This document shows, piece after piece, positions 18,401 to 25,546 of a stretch of 64,000 nucleotides of DNA (position 1 is its first letter; each line of letters opens with the position of its first letter). Under the pieces are notes generated by a model. The model ran no database searches and was not told where the DNA came from. It saw nothing but the letters and a program-made list of their open reading frames with translations. Both the position numbers and the translations under genes were made by a program. This DNA is from Halococcus agarilyticus (lineage in GTDB: Archaea > Halobacteriota > Halobacteria > Halobacteriales > Halococcaceae): assembly GCF_000334895.1 (NCBI RefSeq), contig NZ_BAFM01000012.1:62001-126000 (forward strand), written 5' to 3'.

Positions 18401-18689
18401 CGCGCTCACCGAGGACATCGAGAGCGAGGGGTACGCCAGGGACGTCATCCGCCGGATCCAGGAGATGCGCAAGGAGCTCGACCTCGATCTCGAAGAGCGG
18501 ATCCGCGTCGAGTTCGCCGTCGCCGACGACCGGATCGGTGATCTCGTCCGCGAGCACGAGACCCTGATCGCAGAAGAGGTCCGCGCCGACGAGTTCGGGG
18601 CGGTCGAGGACGGCCACCGCCGCGAGTGGGACGTCGAGGACACCACGGTGGAGATCGCGGTCGAGCCGCTCGCCGGCGCACGAGCGTAG
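15429..18689 (+). CDS. ileS: Isoleucyl-tRNA synthetase
   Basis: A 1,086-aa class I synthetase that charges tRNA-Ile. The HIGH motif appears as HLGT (57-60) and KMSKS as GMSKS (612-616). The CP1 editing domain and the C-terminal anticodon-binding region are present, so the protein is full length. ATG 15429 is about 27 nt after a TATA-like element. Residues about 686-699 (VAPEAQRGEGGETAG), between the catalytic core and the anticodon domain, are encoded by two perfect triloop palindromes and look like an in-frame insert. It is convergent with prs, 6 nt away. Confidence 0.97.
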   Translation: MSRFEDVADRYDPDAVEERVFDHWDETDAYRQTKEHRAGEEAFFFVDGPPYTSGAAHLGTTWNKTLKDAYIRYHRMQGYDVTDRPGFDMHGLPIETKVEENLGFENKKDIEAFGMEPFIEECKTYAEEQLDGLQSDFESFGVWMDWENPYRTVSPEYMEAAWWGFAQAADRGLVEQGKRSITQCPRCETAIAKNEVEYHEVEDPSIYVEFPLAEQEGSLVAWTTTPWTVPANAFVAVDEDVTYQRVRAERGDESEVLYLAADVVEEVLKKGRYGDYEVLDEFAGSEMLGWEYDHPLADEVPNHPDGDGAGQVYHADYVEVDRTGLVHSAPGHGQEDFERGEELGLDVFCPVGSDGVYTDEAGKYAGEFVRDANDGIIADLDEKGLLLAEETYAHDYGQCWRCDTDIVFLATDQWFITVTDIKDELLDNIEDSEWHPPEARDERFRNFVEDSPDWNVSRQRYWGIPVPIWTPEGDEDRSESGATDDAREMIVVGTREELAERADQDVDPEAVDLHRPTVDDLTITEGGTTYTRVPDVFDVWLDSSVASWGTLDYPGETEAFEELWPADLIMEAHDQTRGWFWSQLGMGTAALGEVPYDEVLMHGYANMPDGRGMSKSKGITIEPGEIVERHGADAMRLFLLSVTPQGDDMRFSWEETEEMERTLNILWNVFRFPLPYMRLDGFDPGVAPEAQRGEGGETAGATTLADVEGALEREDQWVLSRLQTVEAEMADAWADFRQDRALDALLDFVVEDVSRFYVQGVRERMWEEADSDSKRAAYATFYRVLEEVVALLAPYAPFVAEEIYTTLTGDDGFDTVHMCDWPESDDDLRDPDLERTVAVARAVEEAGSAARQQAERKLRWPVTRVVVDAESEAVASAVDDQRDLVADRLNARRVELIDPEDRWDELAYSAEADMSLLGPEFGDRAGDVMTALNEARVDEPTLSALETAVADRLDDSVDLSEEMVTIVTETPDAVAAAGFDEEGGGTVYVDTALTEDIESEGYARDVIRRIQEMRKELDLDLEERIRVEFAVADDRIGDLVREHETLIAEEVRADEFGAVEDGHRREWDVEDTTVEIAVEPLAGARA
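17484..17525. repeat. Two triloop palindromes inside ileS
   Basis: GTTGCGCC-GGA-GGCGCAAC (17484-17502, 8-bp stem) and GGCGGT-GAA-ACCGCC (17511-17525, 6-bp stem) lie 8 nt apart within the coding frame at a surface linker. They have the same perfect-stem, 3-nt-loop design as those in the cupin gene. Confidence 0.85.
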
Positions 18690-18695
18690 CTCGGA

Positions 18696-19547
18696 CTATC
18701 CCGAGATCGCATCGGCGATCGCGGGCGCGACGCTCACGGTGCTCTCGGCGCGTTCGACCGTATCGGTTCCGTGGACGGCTTCGACGCCGGCGCGGGCGAG
18801 CCTGGTCCGAGCGGTGCCCGCGAGAACGGGATGGACGCAGGTGACGAACGCGCGGGCGGCGTCGCGCTCGCGGAGATGCGAGACGGCCGTGGCCATCGTC
18901 GAGCCGGTGGCCACGATGTCGTCGACGAGCACGGCGTCGCGCCCGGCGACGTCGGTCGCGTGCGGTTCGATCTCGACCTCGGTGGCACTGTGGCGCGTTT
19001 TCTCGAAGTAATCGACCGATCCCGCGCCGTACGCGTCGCGAACGGTCGTCGCGAGTTCGCGCGCGCCAGCGTCGGGGGCGAGGAAGACGGGATCGTCGAG
19101 GGCCGGCAGGGGGGCCGCGAGTCGGCCGGCGGCGTCGACGGTGTCACAGGGAACGTCGAAAAAGTCACTCACGCTCTCTTCGTGGGGATTCACGGTGAGC
19201 ACGCGGTCGGTACCCGTACTCAGGGCGCGGGCGACCGCGCGAGCCGAGACGGGGTGGCCCGCCGCGAACGCGCTGTCCTGGCGGGCGTAGCCCATGTACG
19301 GCAGCACAGTAACGACCTCGCTCGCGCCCGCCTCGCGCACCGCATCCTGAAGCTGGAGGGCTTCGAGGTGGGCGTCGCTGGTGGTGGTCGCACACACTAC
19401 GATCGCGCGCTCGGCGTCGAAGTCGGGCACCGAGGCGCAGAGCTCGCCGTCGGGAAAGCGCTCGTACTCGGTGGCCGCGAGCGGCTCGTCGAGCGCGGCG
19501 GCGAGCGAACTCGCGAGCGACTGCGACGTCGAGGCGCTGACGATCAT
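18696..19547 (-). CDS. prs: Ribose-phosphate pyrophosphokinase (PRPP synthetase)
   Basis: A 283-aa archaeal-type PRPP synthetase, which makes PRPP from ribose-5-phosphate and ATP. The PRPP-binding loop is LVDDIVATGSTM near residue 210. The ATP/catalytic region includes YMGYARQD (about 88-95) and NPHEE. The start at ATG 19547 gives the family N terminus MIVSASTSQSLA. The beta-propeller gene ends 21 nt upstream on the same strand, so the two are likely an operon. Convergent with ileS. Confidence 0.95.
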   Translation of the reverse strand: MIVSASTSQSLASSLAAALDEPLAATEYERFPDGELCASVPDFDAERAIVVCATTTSDAHLEALQLQDAVREAGASEVVTVLPYMGYARQDSAFAAGHPVSARAVARALSTGTDRVLTVNPHEESVSDFFDVPCDTVDAAGRLAAPLPALDDPVFLAPDAGARELATTVRDAYGAGSVDYFEKTRHSATEVEIEPHATDVAGRDAVLVDDIVATGSTMATAVSHLRERDAARAFVTCVHPVLAGTARTRLARAGVEAVHGTDTVERAESTVSVAPAIADAISG

Positions 19548-19568
19548 GGATGCGTGTTCGCGGGCCAC

Positions 19569-20402
19569 CTAAACGGCGTTTCGATCCGGCCGCGCGGCGA
19601 TCGCTTCGACGCCACGCAGCCCGAGCGGGTGATCGCGCCACGCGTCGTCGGTCTTCGAGAGCAAGGTCCCGTCCGCTGCGACGGCGTAGACACCGCCCAC
19701 TTCGGTCCCCGTTCCGGTGTACGCGACGTCGACGACCCGTTTTTCGATGCCGTCGACGATCGTCCACTCGCCGTCGGCGTGGCGGTACAGCGTCCCGTCG
19801 GTCGCGGCGTGGGCGCGGCCGAGCGCGCCTGGTTCGGCCGTCGAGCGATCCGCGCACACCATCGAGAACGATCCCTCAAAGGCTTGGAGCCAGCCGTTGC
19901 CGAGCCGGTAGAGCCCGTCGGCGGTCGCGGCGTGGGGCGTGCCCGCGGCGGCGACGTCGCGGACGGCGTCGAGTCCGACGTGCTGGCAGTCGGTGTCCGA
20001 GCAGCGGTAGATGCCGTCGGCGGCCGCCACGAGGTCGCCGTCGATGGCTCGCGGTTCTTCGACGCTGCCGACAGCCGTCCACTCACCGTCGATGCGACGA
20101 GCCACGGTTCCGTCGGAGGCGGCGGCGAGGAGCGTTCCGTCGAAGCCGATCGCGGTCGCCCCGCCGAAACCGGTCGGCTCGGCGTCCGCACCGACCCCGA
20201 GGAACACGTCCTCGTCGGTCGCGGCCGCGAGCCGGCCGTCACAGAGTGCGAGGTCGCGCGCCGCGTCCCGGTCGACGAGCTCGATCTCGCCGATGCGTGC
20301 GCCGACCGCCGTGACGCGCGCGAGGCCGGTTTCGCTCGCGACGAACAGCGCCACCGGGTCGGCGTTCGGCCCGTGAACCCGCTTCTCGTCGATGCTGCTC
20401 AT
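19569..20402 (-). CDS. HVO_0234-type beta-propeller protein
   Basis: A 277-aa protein of short repeated beta-strand units (DGTLLAAASDGTVARR, DGLYRLGNG, DGTLYRHADGEW), each about 40-45 residues, as in six- or seven-bladed propellers. I recall a haloarchaeal family named after HVO_0234 with this arrangement next to prs. The function is unknown; propellers are usually binding scaffolds. No signal peptide is visible, so it is cytoplasmic. It is 21 nt upstream of prs on the same strand, hinting at a link to PRPP metabolism (inference). Confidence 0.75.
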   Translation of the reverse strand: MSSIDEKRVHGPNADPVALFVASETGLARVTAVGARIGEIELVDRDAARDLALCDGRLAAATDEDVFLGVGADAEPTGFGGATAIGFDGTLLAAASDGTVARRIDGEWTAVGSVEEPRAIDGDLVAAADGIYRCSDTDCQHVGLDAVRDVAAAGTPHAATADGLYRLGNGWLQAFEGSFSMVCADRSTAEPGALGRAHAATDGTLYRHADGEWTIVDGIEKRVVDVAYTGTGTEVGGVYAVAADGTLLSKTDDAWRDHPLGLRGVEAIAARPDRNAV

Positions 20403-20555
20403 GATCGAACACGACCGGCGACCGTCGAAAGCGTTCCGGCGTGCTGGCGAGCCGTGGATGGTGTGGCTGACGGCGATCCGATGGTTCCGACCGGCGAGAG
20501 CGACCGCCGCGCGTGGTGCGGTCTGCGGTGGCGGTGCCTGGCGAATGAAGGGCGA

Positions 20556-20572
20556 GGCGCGCTCCGCGCGCC
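20556..20572. repeat. Triloop palindrome GGCGCGC-TCC-GCGCGCC
   Basis: A perfect 7-bp stem with a 3-nt loop in the intergenic region upstream of the beta-propeller gene. It has the same design as those in the cupin gene and ileS. Confidence 0.85.
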
Positions 20573-20594
20573 GAGGGCTTCGGCGGTGCTGTGC

Positions 20595-20632
20595 GGTCGC
20601 GGAGAGGGGTAGCAATTCTACCGCGAGCGACC
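20595..20632. repeat. Nested dyad GGTCGC...GGTAG-CAATT-CTACC...GCGACC
   Basis: An outer 6-bp arm pair (20595-20600 and 20627-20632) encloses an inner perfect 5-bp stem with loop CAATT (20608-20622). It sits between the two triloop palindromes and is a candidate part of one composite repeat element. Confidence 0.7.
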
Positions 20633-20687
20633 GAAGGGAACGAGCGGATGTTTTTGATGCAGATTTTTGCGAGGAGAGGTGCCCGCA

Positions 20688-20704
20688 GCGCGCCGGAGGC
20701 GCGC
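20688..20704. repeat. Triloop palindrome GCGCGCC-GGA-GGCGCGC
   Basis: A perfect 7-bp stem with a GGA loop, 27 nt beyond the arginase stop codon. It may act as the arginase 3'-end hairpin as well as being a repeat-family member. Confidence 0.85.
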
Positions 20705-20731
20705 AAGGACACCCGACGAAGTAAAAAGGTG

Positions 20732-21643
20732 CTAGAGCACGCGCTTGCCGAGCGCGCTCGCGGCGAGTTCGACACCGAGTTCGGCGGTCTCGTTGTGCGA
20801 GTCGAGGATCGGGTTCGCCTCGACGAGTTCGAGCGAGCGGAGCACGCCGTCCTGGGTGTCGCGGTCGGCGACGGTTTCGAGCGCGGAGTGAGCCTCGCGG
20901 TAGGTGACGCCCCCTCTGACTGGGGTGCCGACGCCCGGCGCGTGGCTGGGATCGAGCCAGTCGAGATCGAGGCTGACGTGGATCCCGTCGACGCCGTCGG
21001 TGGCGACGTCGAGCGCCGCCTCGGTGATTTCCGTGACGCCGCGCTGGTCGATATCGGACATCGTGTAGGCCGTGATCTCGCTGTCGCGGATGCGCTCACG
21101 TTCGGGGTCGTCGACGCTCCGGAGGCCGACGAGTGCGACGTTTTCCTCGGACAGGTTTGGGGCGTTCGCCCACGGCGTGTCGGCGAACGTTCCCATCCCG
21201 AGCGCGGCCGCGAGCGGCATCCCGTGGACGTTGCCGGAGGGGGTCGTCTCGGGCGTGTTGACGTCGCTGTGGGCGTCGAACCAGATCGCGCCGATCTCCC
21301 GGTCGCGGGACGCGCCGGCCAGCGTGCCGATCGCGATCGAGTGATCCCCCCCGAGGACGAGCGGGAGCGCGCCGCCGTCGAGCGAGGAAGCGACCTCGTC
21401 GGCGAGTTTCGTACAGACCGACTCGACCTCGTCGAGATACTTCGCGTTGGCCTCGATCGACCTCGCCTCTGGGTCGCGCTCCTCGGCATGGGGAACCGTG
21501 AGATCGCCGGCATCGACACACGAGCGACCGATGTTCCCGAGCGTCGACGCGAGCCCGGCGTACCGGATCGCCGAGGGCCCCATGTCGACGCCCCGCCGGT
21601 CGGCTCCGAGATCCATCGGGACGCCGATCGTACTGATCGTCAT
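20732..21643 (-). CDS. rocF: Arginase (ureohydrolase family)
   Basis: A 303-aa ureohydrolase. The manganese ligands lie in GGDHSIAIG, FDAHSDVN and SLDLDWLDPSHAPG, all three signature motifs of the arginase/agmatinase fold. The region after DAHSD (TPETTPSGNVHG) and the final LDP...GTPVRGG motif favour arginase (arginine to ornithine plus urea) over agmatinase. The start at ATG 21643 has a TATA element about 26 nt upstream. It is divergent from a class III aminotransferase that could use ornithine, suggesting an arginine breakdown unit (inference). Confidence 0.9.
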   Translation of the reverse strand: MTISTIGVPMDLGADRRGVDMGPSAIRYAGLASTLGNIGRSCVDAGDLTVPHAEERDPEARSIEANAKYLDEVESVCTKLADEVASSLDGGALPLVLGGDHSIAIGTLAGASRDREIGAIWFDAHSDVNTPETTPSGNVHGMPLAAALGMGTFADTPWANAPNLSEENVALVGLRSVDDPERERIRDSEITAYTMSDIDQRGVTEITEAALDVATDGVDGIHVSLDLDWLDPSHAPGVGTPVRGGVTYREAHSALETVADRDTQDGVLRSLELVEANPILDSHNETAELGVELAASALGKRVL

Positions 21644-21664
21644 GGAGGGACTCCGCGGCGACAT

Positions 21665-21672
21665 CATAAAAC
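21665..21672 (-). promoter_or_regulatory. TATA element of the arginase gene
   Basis: GTTTTATG on the minus strand, centred about 26 nt before ATG 21643, giving leaderless spacing. Confidence 0.6.
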
Positions 21673-21774
21673 CGGCGTGCACCGGGGTCGGTGGTTGCGA
21701 ACGCCACGCGAAGGCTGAATGCGCTCCACGACCGACGTTCCCCCCAGCGCGGCCCTCGAACACCGAGATCCACA

Positions 21775-23127
21775 ATGGACGACACTACTCCCGTCGAGGC
21801 GACAAACGAGACGTTGCTGGCCCGACAAGCCGCCCGCGAATCGAACGCCAGAACCTACCCCCGCGAACTCCCGCTGGCCATCAGCGAGGCCGAGGGGATC
21901 GAGGTCGTCGATGCCGACGGCAACCGCTACTACGACTGCCTCGCGGGCGCCGGCACGCTCGCGCTCGGTCACAACCATCCCGCCGTCATCGAGGCGATGG
22001 AGGACCTCCTCGATCGCGACCGGGCGCTCCACACCCTCGACATCACGACGCCGGCAAAGGAACGGTTCGTCGATACGCTCTTCGACAGCCTGCCCGACGA
22101 GTTCACCGACACCGCACGAGTCCATTTCTGTAGTCCCGCCGGCACCGACGCCGTCGAGGCCGCAGCGAAGCTCGCCAAGACTGCGACGGGCAACGAACCC
22201 CTCCTGAGCTTCCAGGGCAGCTACCACGGCATGACCCACGGCTCGCTCAGCCTCACCGGCGACAGGAGTGCCAAGGCCGACGTATCAGGTCTCGTCCCGA
22301 ACGTCCACTTCCTGCCGTACCCCTACGACTACCGACCGCCGTTCGGCCTCGGCGGCGAGGACGGCCACCGCGCGATCAGCCGGCACATCGAGCGGGTGCT
22401 CGACGATCCCGAGAGCGGCGTCACCGAACCGGCAGGCGTGTTCGTCGAAGCGGTCCAGGGCGAGGGTGGATCGATCCCCGCACCCGACACGTGGCTCCGG
22501 CGGCTCCGCGAGCTCACTCGCGAGCGCGACGTTCCGTTGATCGTCGACGAGATCCAGGCTGGCCTCGGCCGCACCGGTGAGCTGTACGCCTTCGAACACG
22601 CCGGCATCGTGCCCGACGTGGTGACGCTCTCGAAGGCGGTCGGCGGCGGGCTTCCGCTGTCGGTGATGCTGTACGACGAGGAGGTGCTCGACTGGGAATC
22701 GGGCGCACACGTCGGCACCTTTCGAGGCAACCAGCTCGCGATGGCCGCCGGCCGGGCGACGATCGAACACATCGTCGAGAACGATCTCGCAGCCCACGCC
22801 ACGGCGATGGGCGAACGGTTCATGGAGCACTTCGCGGCGATCGACGAGCGGTTCGCGGCGGTCGGCGACGTCCGCGGTCGGGGGCTGATGCTCGGACTCG
22901 AGCTGGTCGATCCGACCGCCGACCCCGACTCCGCTGGCAGCCACCCGACCGATCCCGACCTCGCTGCCCGAGTCCGTCGGGAGACATTCGACCGGGGGCT
23001 GATCGTCGAACTCGGCGGTCGTGCGAGCGCCACCGTGCGTCTGCTTCCGCCGCTGATCGTCACGCCCGAGGAGGTCGACGAGATCGCTTCGATCCTCACC
23101 GACGCGTTCGCTGCGGCGATCGACTGA
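21775..23127 (+). CDS. Class III aminotransferase, diaminobutyrate--2-oxoglutarate transaminase-like
   Basis: A 450-aa PLP enzyme. The Schiff-base lysine lies in TLSKAVGGGLPLS, the cofactor Asp in IVDEIQAGLGRTG, and the phosphate loop in SPAGTDAVEAA. The N terminus (RQAARESNARTYPRELPL, DCLAGAGTLALGHNHP) matches the diaminobutyrate aminotransferase (Dat/EctB-like) subgroup as I know it. Ornithine or another omega-amino acid is an alternative substrate given the divergent arginase. No ectA/ectC or siderophore genes are present in the window. The stop overlaps the first base of an 80-bp palindromic element. Confidence 0.85.
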   Translation: MDDTTPVEATNETLLARQAARESNARTYPRELPLAISEAEGIEVVDADGNRYYDCLAGAGTLALGHNHPAVIEAMEDLLDRDRALHTLDITTPAKERFVDTLFDSLPDEFTDTARVHFCSPAGTDAVEAAAKLAKTATGNEPLLSFQGSYHGMTHGSLSLTGDRSAKADVSGLVPNVHFLPYPYDYRPPFGLGGEDGHRAISRHIERVLDDPESGVTEPAGVFVEAVQGEGGSIPAPDTWLRRLRELTRERDVPLIVDEIQAGLGRTGELYAFEHAGIVPDVVTLSKAVGGGLPLSVMLYDEEVLDWESGAHVGTFRGNQLAMAAGRATIEHIVENDLAAHATAMGERFMEHFAAIDERFAAVGDVRGRGLMLGLELVDPTADPDSAGSHPTDPDLAARVRRETFDRGLIVELGGRASATVRLLPPLIVTPEEVDEIASILTDAFAAAID

Positions 23128-23206
23128 TACTGTCGGACAGAACCGACACAACGGATTCAGCGGCTCGTTCCGACGAAGTCGTTGAAAGGCTTCTGTCCGA
23201 CAGTAT
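23127..23206. mobile_element. 80-bp MITE-like element with 16-bp perfect terminal inverted repeats
   Basis: The left end is ATACTGTCGGACAGAA (23127-23142) and the right end is its exact reverse complement (23191-23206). An inner imperfect dyad (CAACGgaTTC and GAAgtCGTTG) makes the whole element nearly foldable. It separates two convergent genes and contains no ORF. It could be a non-autonomous transposon or a large bidirectional terminator. Confidence 0.6.
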
Positions 23207-23263
23207 GAGCCAGCGGCAGTCGAGCCTCGATTCGTCGCGCGTCGCTTCACACGACCTGTGCTG

Positions 23264-24187
23264 TTACTGCCCCTCGTACTGGGCACAGACCCGGCGAATA
23301 CCCTCTTCGAACTCGATTTCGGGCTCCCAGCCGGTGGCTTCGTGCATCTTCGTGGCGTCGGCCATCGTGTCGTGGACGAACATGTCCTCGTCGATCGGGT
23401 TTTCGACGTGTTCGGGCTCGATGTCGGTACCGAGTTCGTCGTTCAGCATCTCGACGACCGTGTTCGCGGCGTAGCTCTCGCCCGTCCCGAGGTTGTAGAT
23501 CCCCGTCAGCCGGTGGTCGGCGGCGAGTTCGAGCCCGCGGACGATGTCCGAGACGTGGGTGAAATCGCGGGTGTGCGAACCGTCGCCGTAGATGACCGGC
23601 GGGCGACCGTTCGCGAGATCGTCGGCGAACTGGGCGATGATGTTGGCGAACTCCCCCTTGTGCTCTTCCGAACCGCCGTAACCCTGGTACACCGAGAAAA
23701 ACCGCATTCCGGCAGCCGTCATCTCGTAGCGGTTGGCGAAGTACTCGGCGTAGCGCTCGCGGGCGAGCTTCGAGGCCTCGTAGCCCGAACCCGCCTCGAT
23801 CGGCATGTCCTCGGGCGAGGGCTCGGTCCGGTCGCCGTAGATCGAGGACGTCGAGGCGTAGACCACGGTGTCACAGCCCTCGCGTCGGACCTGCTCGACG
23901 GCGTTCACGAACCCCTCGACGTTGACCCGCGCGCCGCGCTGGGGCTCTTCCTCGTGCATCTTCTGCGAGGAGAGCGCCGCGAGATGGAAGAGGACGTCCA
24001 CGTCGCTCGGGAGATCGTCGTCGACCACGCTCGCCTCGACGAACTCGACCTCGTCGTCGAGATTGTCTGGTGTCCCGAGGTAGCCGTCGTCGAGCGCGAT
24101 CACGTCGTTCGTTTCGGCGAGGTGGTTCGCGAGGTTCGACCCGATGAACCCCGCACCGCCGGTGACGAGCACGCGCTGGCTCTGCAT
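23264..24187 (-). CDS. NAD-dependent epimerase/dehydratase (GalE-like SDR)
   Basis: A 307-aa extended short-chain dehydrogenase. The nucleotide-binding motif TGGAGFIGS is at residues 9-17. Catalytic Ser/Tyr/Lys are in STSSIYG and YEASK (Tyr136, Lys140). Similarity is to UDP-glucose 4-epimerase or related sugar-nucleotide epimerases. The substrate is not determinable, and no glycosylation genes are adjacent. ATG 24187 was chosen because it begins MQSQRVLVTGG; upstream sequence in the frame is not conserved. Confidence 0.88.
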   Translation of the reverse strand: MQSQRVLVTGGAGFIGSNLANHLAETNDVIALDDGYLGTPDNLDDEVEFVEASVVDDDLPSDVDVLFHLAALSSQKMHEEEPQRGARVNVEGFVNAVEQVRREGCDTVVYASTSSIYGDRTEPSPEDMPIEAGSGYEASKLARERYAEYFANRYEMTAAGMRFFSVYQGYGGSEEHKGEFANIIAQFADDLANGRPPVIYGDGSHTRDFTHVSDIVRGLELAADHRLTGIYNLGTGESYAANTVVEMLNDELGTDIEPEHVENPIDEDMFVHDTMADATKMHEATGWEPEIEFEEGIRRVCAQYEGQ

Positions 24188-24282
24188 GGTTCGACGGGGC
24201 GTGCGGATCGTCAAGTCTCTATCGGAACGGTCCCGTGGATGCCGAGATCGAAACCACAGGACCCGGAACGGACACCCACCGG

Positions 24283-24290
24283 GTTTAAGT
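24283..24290 (+). promoter_or_regulatory. TATA element of the regulator at 24314
   Basis: GTTTAAGT is centred about 28 nt before ATG 24314, giving leaderless spacing. Confidence 0.6.
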
Positions 24291-24313
24291 GTGAGTGTCA
24301 CGAAAGCGGACAT

Positions 24314-24838
24314 ATGTCATCTATCGAACTGACTGACAGTCAGAAGAAGATTCTTCAGGAACTGGTCGATCTCTATCGCGAGAGCGAGAGCGCGGTCAAG
24401 GGCGAGTCGATCGCGGAGATGGTCGACCGCAACCCCGGCACGATCCGCAACCAGATGCAGAGCCTCAAAGCGCTCCAGCTCGTCGAGGGTGTTCCAGGGC
24501 CGAAGGGCGGGTACAAGCCGACGGCGAACGCCTACAGCGCACTCGACATCCAGGAGATGGACGAGCCAGAGACCGTCCCGCTTTCGCACAACGGCGAGCC
24601 CGTCGAGAACGCGAACGTTCAGGAGATCGACCTCATCAGCGTCCACCACCCCGAGAAATGTCGCGCGGAGATCCATCTCCAGGGATCGGTCCGGGAGTTC
24701 CACGACGGCGACTCCGTGACGGTGGGTCCGACACCGAAATCACACCTCGTGATCGAGGGCGACATCGACGGAACGGTCGACACCGACAACGTCCTCGTCC
24801 TCAACACGACGGGGATGCAAGCCCCGGCCGAGAACTGA
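24314..24838 (+). CDS. Winged-helix transcriptional regulator (Rrf2-type annotation)
   Basis: A 174-aa protein. The N-terminal winged helix (about 5-70) reads SQKKILQELVDLY, then GESIAEMVDRNPGTIRNQMQSLK, ending in a glycine-rich wing VPGPKGGYKPT. The C-terminal half (about 90-170) is a beta-rich domain that may sense a ligand. Haloarchaeal homologues are commonly labelled Rrf2-family or HTH-domain proteins; the Rrf2 iron-sulphur cysteines are not present here, so the label is loose. Leaderless promoter. It is convergent with another regulator 34 nt downstream. Confidence 0.8.
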   Translation: MSSIELTDSQKKILQELVDLYRESESAVKGESIAEMVDRNPGTIRNQMQSLKALQLVEGVPGPKGGYKPTANAYSALDIQEMDEPETVPLSHNGEPVENANVQEIDLISVHHPEKCRAEIHLQGSVREFHDGDSVTVGPTPKSHLVIEGDIDGTVDTDNVLVLNTTGMQAPAEN

Positions 24839-24872
24839 ACACCGAGCCACCCTCAGACAGTCGCCAGCGTTC

Positions 24873-25472
24873 TCAGCGATCGAGCCGGATGAGCCGGTCG
24901 GCCTCGCCCGCGAACTGCACCGTGGCGGCGTCGAAGGAGTCGGCGTACCGCACGAGCAGCGTCAACAGCAGCTCCGGCCGGTCGAGAGCGTAGCCGTCGG
25001 CCCGCGAGAGCAGCCCCGCGCGTTCGAGGTCGGCGGCGTGCTTGCTCACGGTGGGTCGCGAGACGCCGAGTTCGGCCGCGAGATCGCTCGCGGTCGCGTC
25101 GGGATCGATCAAGAGCGTGCGCACCATCCCGCGGGGTGTCTCGCGCCGGAGGTAGCCGAGCGCGATCCGTTCGAACTCGTCGAACTCGCCCGCGGGGAAG
25201 AAGCGTCGGTAGTCGCCGTCGCGCCGGCTCTCGACCGTTCCTTCGTCCTGGAGTCGCCGGAGGTGGTGTTGGGTCTCGCCGGTGCCGAGATCGAGGTCGT
25301 CGCGGAGCTTCGAGAAGTGTGCGCCGGGCGTCGCCGCGAGGTAGCCCGCAATCGCGCTCCGGGCGTCGCTGTCGTCGTCGGCTGCGAGGTGTGTGAACGG
25401 GCCGACCGCTCCGAGCGCGGCGAAGCGCCGGAGCGTGGACCGCTTCTGTTCGTCGACCTCGCGCTCTCCCAT
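24873..25472 (-). CDS. Double winged-helix transcriptional regulator
   Basis: A 199-aa protein with two winged-helix modules. The first, about 40-95, has HFSKLRDDLDLGTGETQHHLRRL followed by a basic wing. The second, about 110-165, has TASDLAAELGVSRPTVSKHAADLERAG, an ArsR/MarR-like recognition helix. Similar two-HTH proteins are common haloarchaeal regulators of unknown targets. It starts at ATG 25472, close to the stop of the SPFH gene region, and is convergent with the 24314 gene. Confidence 0.83.
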   Translation of the reverse strand: MGEREVDEQKRSTLRRFAALGAVGPFTHLAADDDSDARSAIAGYLAATPGAHFSKLRDDLDLGTGETQHHLRRLQDEGTVESRRDGDYRRFFPAGEFDEFERIALGYLRRETPRGMVRTLLIDPDATASDLAAELGVSRPTVSKHAADLERAGLLSRADGYALDRPELLLTLLVRYADSFDAATVQFAGEADRLIRLDR

Positions 25473-25546
25473 TGGCTCTCCTTAGTGGAAGTTACCTAAA
25501 ACCTCTTCGACCGTGTGCGCCGCTGCACCACGAGCGACGCCGCCGC

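Larger units (their letters stand above)
20403..20731. other. Intergenic region with a palindrome cluster
   Basis: About 329 bp between the arginase stop and the beta-propeller start. It carries two triloop palindromes and one larger nested dyad (see repeat entries), plus a T-rich stretch with two TTTTTG/ATTTTTGC words (20650-20670). It should hold the beta-propeller/prs promoter. No coding frame is convincing. Confidence 0.6.

Noticed and set aside
18771-20612. Plus-strand 613-codon open frame across prs and the beta-propeller gene
   Set aside because: It spans two real minus-strand genes and their spacer. Composition is that of a GC-rich antisense shadow.
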